Positions 13,001 to 22,020 of a stretch of DNA of 64,000 nucleotides are shown piece by piece. Both the position numbers and the translations under genes were made by a program. The DNA comes from Xylona heveae TC161 (lineage: Eukaryota > Ascomycota > Xylonomycetes > Xylonales > Xylonaceae): positions 1,302,001 to 1,366,000 of the forward strand of contig NW_017264198.1 of the NCBI RefSeq assembly GCF_001619985.1, in the 5' to 3' direction. Below the pieces are notes generated by a model. It did no database searches. It was not told the origin of the DNA and worked only from the letters and a program-made list of their open reading frames with translations. Positions within the stretch are counted from its first letter, which is position 1, and the number at the start of each line of letters is the position of its first letter.

Positions 13001-14196
13001 ATTTCCCATTCGCTCTCTCTTGGCGGGCCCGTGTGCACGGGTGATGGACCGGTAAGTCGTCGGAGCGCAACACCAGAGTCACCTAAAGCTCCGACGGCAG
13101 CCAGTCTAACGCCCACTGACCGCCCTCCTCTCTTGGGCCGTCCACGTTAGATGATCCACATGAATGGGGTTTCTCTTGGGCCAGATGCTCAGACACCCGA
13201 ACAGCGCCCCCTCATGCAGGCGCGCGAGAACAACGATGCATGAGAAGGGAAGATGGGTGGGTGGATCACAGTCATCGGGAGGAAGAAACTTCAAACAGTT
13301 GAGAAAGTTCGACGATGATGACGACGATAAAGAACATGCGGCACGAATGATGAGATTTGGAAATGATTGCATCTTCGACGTCTGATACAAACACATGGAG
13401 TAAGATGAGCCGCGTGAGACAGAGACGTGGGGACTGTCAGTCCATCAATGAATCAATCAATCACGATACAATAGAATAGCTATAAAGGCTGCTTCATGCA
13501 AATTAAATCTTGAAAAAGCAGTGTTACGATTCTGTACAAGTATTTCGCTCGAGCCACACACACCCACACACCCACACAGGGACACGCACACTCTCTTTTC
13601 CTTTGCCGTGTGTTGTTGTCGGTTTCCCCCCTCTCCAGATTGGGTTTCGCTTCAACAACCCCCCCAGTCAATTCATTTCAGCCTTTTTCAAATTCACTCG
13701 CTGCCCTGTCGGTTCCCCGTCCTGTCCCGTCCCGTCCCTCTCTCACTCTCTCACACTCTCTCTCTCCCTTTTAAGACTCATCCTTCCCCCCCCAATCCTC
13801 CTTCTCCTCCCTTTCTTCCCATTCCGTCGACGCCTACGTTCTCTCGTCTGCTGCATCCTTTGCGCTGCTGTCGCTCCCTTTCAACTAGAGCATTCGCTCG
13901 TTCCTTTCTCTAGGCCTATCGTTGCCCATCTGCTTCGACGCTTCTCGTGCTGTCGAGCGCTTCAATCCTTTCTCCCAATCCCCCAACATCCTTTCCCAAA
14001 GCACCCGCGTGTTGTGTCTTTGAAGGTGCCACTGGTTGGTATCCAATTGTCGACTTTGCGAATTTGTTTCGATCCTTCTGCTGTTGACAGCCCCCGTCTT
14101 ACTGCAATCACTTGCTCGATAAACAAACATCGACAGCTTCAACAACAACAACAATAACATCTTGCCCTCGCTCACATCTCGAAAGACTCATCAGCC
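10026..14196. other. Long intergenic region upstream of the GH128 gene
   Basis: 4.2 kb with no supported gene. The first ~850 bp are T/C-rich on the plus strand and probably include the cul3 3' UTR. The middle (about 11-13.4 kb) is mixed sequence with only short open frames. The last ~690 bp are strongly pyrimidine-rich, with CA and CTCTC runs. Overlapping open frames in all three plus frames at 10044-10891 come from low-complexity composition. Confidence 0.6.
13560..14196 (+). promoter_or_regulatory. Pyrimidine-rich leader or promoter-proximal region of the GH128 gene
   Basis: The ~640 bp before the start codon are dominated by C/T tracts (CCCCCC, CTCTCTCTCTC, TCCCGTCCCGTCCC) and end with a CAACAACAACAAT run about 45-55 bases before the ATG. 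Long CT-rich leaders are common in strongly expressed fungal genes, so this is probably the transcription start region and 5' UTR. No transcript data support that here. Confidence 0.45.
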
Positions 14197-15845
14197 ATGT
14201 CTGTTCTCAAGCATCTCGGTCTTCTTTCCCTCGGCGCTGTTGCTGCCATGGCTCTCCCCTCGGGCCAGAACCCCACTGGATCTCCTGGTGGTTGGGGCTC
14301 TGGTCCTTACTCAATGGGTAACGGCACCGCTTCAGTCGCGTCCTCGGGCTCTGCTGCTGGCACCGCCTACACCACCAAGACGACCGTGACCAATCTGCAC
14401 TCGTCCACCACGACTGAGGTCTTCACTGTCACCGTCGAGCCCACCTCTTCCTCTGCTCCCTCGGCTTCCGCTGCGGCTCTCAGCTCCTCTGTCCTTGCAA
14501 GCTCTGTCGGCAGCTGCCCTGTTCCCCAAACCGTCACTGTGACTGCCACCAATCTCGTGACCACCACGGTTTCCGCTGCAGCAGCTGCCTCGTCCTCGAG
14601 CTCTTCCTATCTGGCTCCCGCGCAAGCTTCGTCCTCGCACGGTTACGGCCACTTGTCTCTGCACTCGAAGCATTCGTCATGGGGCACTGGATACGCCGCT
14701 TCCACCGGCTACGCTCCCTCTTCCGGCTACGCTTCTCCTTCGGCCAGCAGCTACGCCGCTCCCCCCTCGTCTTCGTCTGCCGAGGTTGCGGCAGCTTCGA
14801 CCTCTGCGAACCCGTCTTCCTCGTCGTATGTTGCGCCTTCAAGCTCTTCCGTGGCATCCTCGTCGGCCCTCCCTAGCTCCAGCACCACTTCTGCTGCTGG
14901 CGGCCAGTTCTACACTGCGGCCGCATCCTCCTCGACTTCTTCGACCACGTCGACCACTCCCACCACCACTGCTGCCGCATCCTCGACTGTAGCGTCTTCC
15001 ACTAGCAGCTCCGCTTCTGCTACACCTACTGCTTCGGGCAACGGAAAGCGTGGTCTTGCATACAATTCCGCCGCGCTCTGCGACGGATTCGAGGGATCTT
15101 CTCAGGTCTCCTGGGGCTACAACTGGGGCTCTTCCTCGAGCGGTCTGAGCAACTCCTTCAACTACGTTCCTCTGCTCTGGGGCACTTCGTCCGACTTCAC
15201 CAGTCAGTGGAGCGAGATTGCCTCGTCTGCCATTGAGAATGGTGCCACCCACCTCATGTCGTATGTTTATTATTTACCTTCTTATTTCCCCCCTTTGGCC
15301 ACTGAACTTTATTGACTAACGACATTAGATTCAACGAGCCCGACCAGAGCTCCCAATCCAACCTGTCTCCCTCCGACGCCGCTAGCGGTTACAAGCAGTA
15401 CATGATGCCTTTCGCTGGCAAGGCTAAGCTTGGTTCCCCCGCAGTCACCAACGGTGGTGGCCAGATGGGTCTCACCTGGTTGGGCAACTTTATTGAGGCC
15501 TGCGATGGATGCCAGATTGACTATATCAACCTTCACTGGTACGGTATTGAGGCATCTGACCTCCAGAGCCACATTGAAACCGCCTGGAAGCAATTCAACA
15601 AGCCCATCTGGGTTACTGAGGTAAGCTGTAGATTGGATCGAATCTGGCTTGGCAATGGCTAATTTATTTTTCCGTTTCAGTTTGCTCCCACCTCTGGAGA
15701 CACTCAGGATTTCCTTTCCCAGATGCTCCCCTGGCTCGACTCCCAAGACTATGTTGAGCGCTACGCCTACTTTATGGTTGCCGACGGCATGCTCATTGAG
15801 GGCGAAGCGCTCTCGGCTCTCGGCTCGCTCTACAACAGCAACTAA
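14197..15845 (+). CDS. Secreted Asl1-like GH128 beta-glucanase with Ser/Ala-rich prodomain
   Basis: Predicted 506-residue secreted protein. Exons are 14197-15260, 15329-15620 and 15681-15845. Residues 1-19 form a signal peptide (LGLLSLGAVAAMALP). Residues 20-283 are an extended Ser/Ala/Thr-rich region with GYA-type short repeats, likely heavily O-mannosylated. A dibasic Lys284-Arg285 lies immediately before GLAYNSAALCDGF, the start of the glycosyl hydrolase catalytic core (GH128, Asl1-like). Catalytic candidates are Glu358 in FNEPDQ and Glu452 in WVTEFAP, each next to an intron. LHWYG and YAYFMVADGML are further family signatures. Known GH128 enzymes cleave beta-1,3-glucan; a role in wall remodelling is inferred. 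Kex2 cleavage at KR would release a compact catalytic domain of 221 residues. Confidence 0.9.
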
Positions 15846-16990
15846 GCAATGTCTGTCTGTCAACTTTTCAACTAGACCATTGTTTCTCTGGGAGTTCTTA
15901 GACTTGTCTTTGGTGTGAATATTGGGGGAGGTATCAGTTGGATGAGCAAGATCATTATAGTGATGTGATGAAATTTTTCTGCATGGGATCTATCGGAGCT
16001 ACTACGGAATGGTCAGGTTGGATAACGGGGGGAATCGTTTTCTCATACTTGTCTCCACCTTTCTTTCGACGACAGTTACGAAAAAGATTTGCTTTCCGGC
16101 CTGCACTCGTGTCAATACAGGATTGGTTCTGGTTGGTGGTCTTTGAGCTGATCACATGTAGATTTTGCATCATCTTCATCATCACCATCTTCGATTTTTC
16201 AAAGCGGGTTCCAAACCACGCATTATTTGCTTCATTTAGCTTACTTGCATTATGATCTTTTTTTCAACTTTTTACTTTCTTCTTTTGCAGCCAGCAGCAG
16301 CAGCAGCAGCATAGCGAAGGGTCTGACATTTTTCTTTTCCTCTTTCTTTTGAACTTTTGGGTTACTAGTTCTCGTGGAGCTGGTCTCACGATGAGTGGAG
16401 CCTGAAGTTGAGTCGTAAAGAGGAAAGTAAAATGCGGTCGGGTTCTCGTCTGAGACGAGACTGACCTGGACTTTTGTTGTGTTTTTTTTTTATCTTCTTT
16501 ACGAATGATGACCATGCAAGTTGAGAAAAAAACGAGTTAGACAATGATATTCGGTATCTTGCATGTATTGCCTATCATGAGATGACGTGTTGTGTGGTTG
16601 TTAAACGAAGTGTCTTTTCATGTGTTATATGTCATGCGTCGCGTGCCTTGTGCTCTGCGTCGATGCTTGTGCTTCCGCGTGTGCGTGCTTTTGTGAATGT
16701 TCGGTGTTGTCCCATCCTGAAAGGATTGATTCAGTGAAAAGGGATAAGTGACGCAGTACGGGGTAAAGAACAGGGACAATGCCTGTCTATGATAATGGTC
16801 GCGTCGTATCTGTCGATGCATTTGACGTGGATGTACTCTGTATGTTATGATCAAGGATGTCTTTGGCGTCAGTGTCAGTGTGATTGCACTTTTGGAGTAT
16901 ACTGTAGTATACTGTCGGTACTCCTAGCTCTGGAGCTCGAGCTCACGACGGGATAAAGCTGGCTCCCCTGCTCCATTCTGTCAAAGCCAA

Positions 16991-17028
16991 ATGTCAAATG
17001 TCAAATGTCAATTGTCAATTGTCAATTG
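16991..17028. repeat. Heptanucleotide tandem array (ATGTCAA/TTGTCAA)
   Basis: Three ATGTCAA units are followed by two TTGTCAA units and a partial copy, all head to tail. It lies about 1.2 kb upstream of the GH20 start. Confidence 0.85.
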
Positions 17029-17295
17029 GGATAGTCACGTCGGGGAGTTGATAGACATGACAGGTCACAGGCGAGATCCATGATCTTTCTTTGTTTCTCG
17101 AGCAATTTTTGTCTCTCAGGCATTTTCTCGTCTCAAGCAATTTAAAGAGAAGAGATTGTCGTACGGAGTACAGTACAGAGTATTCAATTGCTTATGGCCG
17201 ATTGCTCTCTGGGTCCGGTTCCCTTCTTTCCTCCTTGCCCACCCTCCTCCTTCTGCCGCAGCCGGTGACGCTGTATCTTAAATGCCCAGCGCAAA

Positions 17296-17351
17296 GGTTA
17301 CAGGTTACAGGCTACAGGTTACAGGCTACAGGTTACAGGCTACAGGTTACA
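17296..17351. repeat. Heptanucleotide tandem array (GGTTACA/GGCTACA)
   Basis: Eight 7-bp units: GGTTACA twice, then GGCTACA and GGTTACA alternating. The unit matches the core of the fission-yeast telomere repeat, though this locus is internal and filamentous ascomycete telomeres are usually TTAGGG. It lies about 0.85 kb upstream of the GH20 start. Confidence 0.9.
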
Positions 17352-18202
17352 TCTTCTGCCGCACCTTAATACTCATCTTAATACCCCAAAGGTGTGGCAT
17401 TTTACCACAAGGATAAACTCTGCCCAGAAACCCCGCATCCCTCCTACCTACCTAGTTATACCTTTGGGGTTTAACGTTCACCGGTGTCTGCAACGTTGGC
17501 GAGTAACCTCCACGATCCAACACATTTGCCCTTGAGAAGTCGCGGAGGCATTAGAGGGTGCTAGCCAAGAAAAAACAATAAACCAAAAAAAGAACAGTGA
17601 AAAAGGAACAGAAAAATAACAGAAAAAGAACCAAAAATAAAATAAAAATAAAATAAAATAAACACAAAAGAAACAATTGAAGCCTCGCCAAGAACCAAGG
17701 GAGTTCATCTAAACCCTCCTGTCCCATGGTTCATGAGAATAGATCTGCACAATCCTCGCGTATCCACAGTGATACGTTACCCCCAGAGGGTTGCCTTTAA
17801 TCTTTTCAACGTTACCCCGCCGATATACGATATAGTATACGATAAACTATAGCTACGAGCCTACGCTTGATCCAAGATTCAAGATCCAAGCTCCAAGCTC
17901 CAAGCTCCACGAGGACACGGACGTCTAGGCGCAGTGGTGCCGGCATCGCAGGGTCTACCGTGGTAACCTGCAGCACTTGGCATTCTTTTGCAGTTTAACG
18001 CTCATCGGTCACAACGGCCACGACCGTCACAACCGTCACGGACACCTTGCAGTGCCGTCTCTGATTCTGTTTTCTCTTATTTTATCCAGAGTCCAGACTG
18101 AACAAAAGTTCAATTGACAATTGATGGCTGTTATTGTTGTTGTAAACGTCAAATGAATTGAATGAGAACCACAACATCAAGTTACAAACCGACATTGCGT
18201 TG

Positions 18203-20170
18203 ATGATGAAATCATTGCTGCTTTCTGCGTTCTTTTCATTGTCACTTTTGCTCCCCTCTGTCTCGGCGCTTTGGCCAATCCCATCAAATTACAGCAACGG
18301 GACGTCTGTGGTCTGGCTCAGTCCCGATGTGCGGTTTGATATCAATGGAGTAGGGGATAATGTACAGTGTTCCTTGCCTTATTCTCCATCATTTGCACAA
18401 TCCCAGTTGTTGCAATTGCAGTCGCAATCAGCGCTCCAGCTGCAGATCCAAGCAAACTATAATACTAACCCCCCTCTCCAGAATCAAAGTAACAATCAGA
18501 ATGAGAATGAAGACAAGCCCAATGACAAGGGCAAGAACCAAAACAGCAGCAGTCATGACTCCGACTCCAGCCAAGACAACTCAAATCCTGCTTCTGCTCA
18601 CGCCGTCGTCCAAGCGGCCGTGGACAGGGCATATTATACCATCTTCACCGAAAACTTTATCCCCTGGAAATTCCACCCGCGGCACTCTGACTTTGAACCC
18701 GCCGTGACCGACGGCAGGGTATTTATCAAGACTGTCAGCATCTACCAAAACCAGACTACCTCATCATCAAATTCCTCCTCCGACAACAACAACCTCTTCC
18801 ACCCTACCGACGGCGAACTGGACGAATCCTACACCCTCCTCGTGACCGCCGACGGCGCTGTCAACATCACCAGCGTCACACCCATTGGCATCCTGCGCGC
18901 GCTGGAAACCTTCACGCAGCTCTTCTACCAACACTCCCACCGCGGCGCGGGCGTCTACTCGCCCTACGCCCCCGTCACCATCTCCGACGCCCCCGTCTTC
19001 GTCCACCGCGGGCTCAACATGGACGTGGCACGCAACTACTACACGCCCAAGGACATTATGCGCACCATCGACGCACTCTCCTACAACAAGATGAACCGAC
19101 TGCACCTGCACGCCACCGACGCGCAGTCCTGGCCCCTGGAAATCCCGTCCCTGCCGGACCTCGCCCTCAAAGGCTCCTACCGCACAGGCTACACCTACTC
19201 GCCCGACGACCTGGCCGAGATCCAGACCTACGGCGCGTACCGCGGCGTCGAAGTCTACATTGAGATCGACACGCCCGGCCACACCGCCTCCATCTGGTTC
19301 GCCTACCCGGAACTCATCACCGCGTTTAACGTCCAGCCGGACTGGGACACCTACTCTGCCGAGCCGCCCTCGGGCCAGCTCAAACTCAACTCCACCGCCG
19401 TGACGCAATTCATCGACGCCCTCTTCGCCGACCTCCTGCCCCGCGTATCGCCCTTCAGCAGCGCCTTCCACACCGGCGGCGACGAAGTCAACGTCAACGC
19501 GTACCTCCTTGACGACACCGTCCAGTCCAACTCCACCACCGTCATCCAGCCCCTGCTCCAGGACTTTGTGTCAAACATGCACGCCCGCATTCTCGCACAG
19601 GGCATGACGCCCCTTGTCTGGGAGGAAATGCTTCTCGTCTGGAACCTGACTCTCGATTCCTCCGTTATCGTGCAGACATGGCTCTCCGACGCCTCCGTCG
19701 CAGACACGGTGAGCAAGGGACACAAAGCCCTAGCGGGAAACTACAATTACTGGTACCTCGACTGCGGAAAAGGCCAGTGGCTCGATTTCTATGGTCCCGC
19801 GCAGAGCTCGTTTTGGCCGTACGCGGATTACTGCTCCCCGACGAAGAACTGGAGATTAGTATACTCGTATGATCCCCTAGCGGGGGTGCCTGATAATGCA
19901 ACTCATTTGGTGCTCGGCGGCGAGGTGCATATCTGGAGCGAGCAGACCGATCCGGTCATTCTCGATAGTATGCTCTGGCCCCGTGCGGCGGCCGCGGCGG
20001 AGGTGCTGTGGTCGGGCGCGAAAGATGCGCAGGGCCAGAATCGAAGCCAGGTCGAGGCGAGCCCGCGGCTGGCGGAGATGAGGGAGCGGCTGGTCGCGAG
20101 GGGCATTGGTGCCGGGCCGGTGCAGATGGTGTTTTGTACGCAGAATGGAACCCAGTGTGCGTTGGCATAG
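18203..20170 (+). CDS. nagA: Secreted GH20 beta-N-acetylhexosaminidase
   Basis: Predicted 655-residue, apparently intronless gene. The start is placed at MMKSLLLSAFFSLSLLLPSV, which begins a clear signal peptide; the 15 in-frame codons upstream have no ATG. The N-terminal prodomain and alpha/beta domain carry an Asn/Gln/Asp-rich insertion at about residues 75-130. The TIM-barrel begins near FVHRGLNMDVARNYY. The catalytic pair is Asp427-Glu428 in HTGGDEVN, and other family motifs are HLHATDAQSWPLEIP, YIEIDTPGHTASIW, LVWEEMLL and the Trp-rich YWYLDCGKGQWLDFYG. GH20 enzymes of this type release GlcNAc from chitobiose and chitin oligomers by substrate-assisted catalysis. Fungal orthologues are secreted for chitin recycling and autolysis. 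Several NxS/T sites suggest N-glycosylation. Confidence 0.94.
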   Translation: MMKSLLLSAFFSLSLLLPSVSALWPIPSNYSNGTSVVWLSPDVRFDINGVGDNVQCSLPYSPSFAQSQLLQLQSQSALQLQIQANYNTNPPLQNQSNNQNENEDKPNDKGKNQNSSSHDSDSSQDNSNPASAHAVVQAAVDRAYYTIFTENFIPWKFHPRHSDFEPAVTDGRVFIKTVSIYQNQTTSSSNSSSDNNNLFHPTDGELDESYTLLVTADGAVNITSVTPIGILRALETFTQLFYQHSHRGAGVYSPYAPVTISDAPVFVHRGLNMDVARNYYTPKDIMRTIDALSYNKMNRLHLHATDAQSWPLEIPSLPDLALKGSYRTGYTYSPDDLAEIQTYGAYRGVEVYIEIDTPGHTASIWFAYPELITAFNVQPDWDTYSAEPPSGQLKLNSTAVTQFIDALFADLLPRVSPFSSAFHTGGDEVNVNAYLLDDTVQSNSTTVIQPLLQDFVSNMHARILAQGMTPLVWEEMLLVWNLTLDSSVIVQTWLSDASVADTVSKGHKALAGNYNYWYLDCGKGQWLDFYGPAQSSFWPYADYCSPTKNWRLVYSYDPLAGVPDNATHLVLGGEVHIWSEQTDPVILDSMLWPRAAAAAEVLWSGAKDAQGQNRSQVEASPRLAEMRERLVARGIGAGPVQMVFCTQNGTQCALA

Positions 20171-22020
20171 TCTGGTGGTTGCTTTTAATTATCCATTATT
20201 TCTTTTTGTTTCCCCTCCTGTTTGCATTTCTTCTTTTCTTGCTCTTTTTTGTCCATTATTTTATTTTCCCACCCCCTTGTCATCCCTCTCTTTTATCCAT
20301 TATTTACTTTCCCGCCTCCTTGTCATCCCTCTTATTCATCCATTGTTTTCTTCCACACCCCCCTTCTTTTCTTATTCTTTCCTTGTTCGTTTCTGGGGTG
20401 TAACGTGTCATTCTCACCGTTGCTCATTGCTCATTGCTTGTTGCTCATTACTCTGGCTCATCGCTCATAAGATATCTCGTACCTCCATATAACTTGTCTG
20501 CCTACCTACCATCCTGCTATCCTATTATCCTATTATCCTACCATACTGCTAAACACTTGACACGACACTCATATCTACTTCTTCCTTGTCACTGTTCACT
20601 GTTCACTGTTACAGTACCCTCTCTGTCCCAGCTGTAACTTTTCTTGGTGTCTTAGTTCTCTAGCTCTATGTCTTGTCCGAGTTTCAGCTAGCTAGGTATA
20701 TGGCTAGGTATATAGCTTCGCGCTTAGTACTTTGTGCTTGCTGGCTGTAGCTATATCATCAAGAGATGAGTATCAACCAAGTCACTAAATAAATCAACGA
20801 ATAAATAAAAGAAAAATCGAATAAAATAAAATTGAATAAAAATAGAAAAGACATGTTTCATGGACAGTCATATTAATGAACTATCAAGATGAGATTGACT
20901 GACGTCCGGTTGCAAGTCATGCAAGTCACATTGCGAGTCTCATTGTAGCGTTCGGAGTCAAGTCACGAGTTACGAATCACGGCGTATAGTATGGTATGGC
21001 AGCAATGCAGCATGGATGTCTTTATTCTCTCCTTTTCCCTCCCCTTCCCCTTGGTTCAAAATTTCTTTTTCTCTTCCTTCGTCGTCCATCTTTCCTCCTA
21101 CTCTTCTTTTGTCTAGTCATTTTCCTTCTTCACTTCTTAGTACCTCCGCCTCGCGCACCTCACATCTCGCATCTCGCATCTCTACCTCTGCAGCACCCCG
21201 CCCCGTCCCTATTCTCAGCGGGCCTCTCTCCGGCGTCGACTTCCCTCCCTCCGTATCCTCCTCTGAACTTCCTCCTCTCACTGGGTCCAAAAACCTCCAA
21301 CCCGGGCCCGAGAAAAAACCAGAATAACCTTACAAAAGAAAAAGAAAATAAAAAAAATAAAAAAGAAAAGTAAAAATCCGCAACTAGATTCTTCGTAGAG
21401 TTTTCCTTTCTTCAAGGGTTTAATGGATGCAGGAGGTTCAAACTGCTCATTGGACAAGTGATACTGACAAAAGATCAAGGCACTGCGTCGATAGAGCATT
21501 CGCTGAGGAGGGGGCGGATCTCATGAGGTTGGTCCCGCGGCTGTCAGTTGAGGGGGAGGGGTGAGGAGTGAAGCGTGGCCTGGATGGCGTGGCCTGGTGG
21601 TAGCGCGAATGACAGACACAATATAAAACATAAACACAAAGTCGCAAGATCGCAAAGTCACAAGATCGGAGTTGTGGTCGTGTCTGTGGTCAGGGTCAGG
21701 TCCCAGGCCTGCAGGACTCCAGGAGTCAAAGAGCGATCTAATGGCACAACTCGAGTGCGCCATACAGCCGTGTTACTTCCATCCTTCTTTTGCTCTATTT
21801 ATAGCCTCTCGCGTTGGAACTGTTTTGGTAAAGTATCGGACTGAACTGGTTTGGAACTCCGAGTCAAAGATCGCAATTGATAGGTCATCAAGCCCGTGCA
21901 TGCAGGGAATGTTGGATGATTGAACGAGGAAGCTATTAAAAACGAAACAATTGCAGAAAACAAAAGCGAAGTAAACCAAAGGCTAAAGGGCAAATGGCAA
22001 AAAAAGAAGGGGTAGATAAA
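20171..22020. other. Low-complexity intergenic region downstream of the GH20 gene
   Basis: 1.85 kb between the GH20 stop and the stop of the minus-strand NACHT-WD40 gene. It is C/T-rich at 20190-20400 and 21010-21290 and A-rich at 20780-20860 and 21300-21375. Short tandem repeats include GCTCATT units near 20421-20465 and the 8-bp array at 20511. No gene is supported. Confidence 0.6.
20511..20542. repeat. 8-bp tandem array (ATCCTATT type)
   Basis: Four head-to-tail units: ATCCTGCT, ATCCTATT, ATCCTATT, ATCCTACC. It lies in the 3' flank of the GH20 gene. Confidence 0.75.

Larger units (their letters stand above)
15846..18202. other. Repeat-bearing intergenic region between GH128 and GH20 genes
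   Basis: 2.4 kb without a supported gene. It has a (CAG)6 run at about 16292-16310, two heptanucleotide arrays (listed separately), an A-rich stretch at about 17570-17680 and clustered CACGACCGTCACAACCGTCAC repeats near 18010. It should hold the GH128 3' UTR and the GH20 promoter. Confidence 0.6.

Noticed and set aside
13510-14157. 215-codon frame just upstream of the GH128 gene
   Set aside because: Pyrimidine-rich leader; the product is Pro/Ser/Leu-rich in two frames at once and there is no ATG at its proposed start.
17296-17351. True telomere or chromosome end
   Set aside because: The array is only 56 bp, flanked on both sides by ordinary genes, and the heptamer is not the TTAGGG usual in this group.
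18767-19471. 234-codon open frame antisense to the GH20 gene
   Set aside because: It lies inside a GC-rich coding exon and reflects third-position bias of the real gene; the Val/Gly/Asp-rich product has no family signature.
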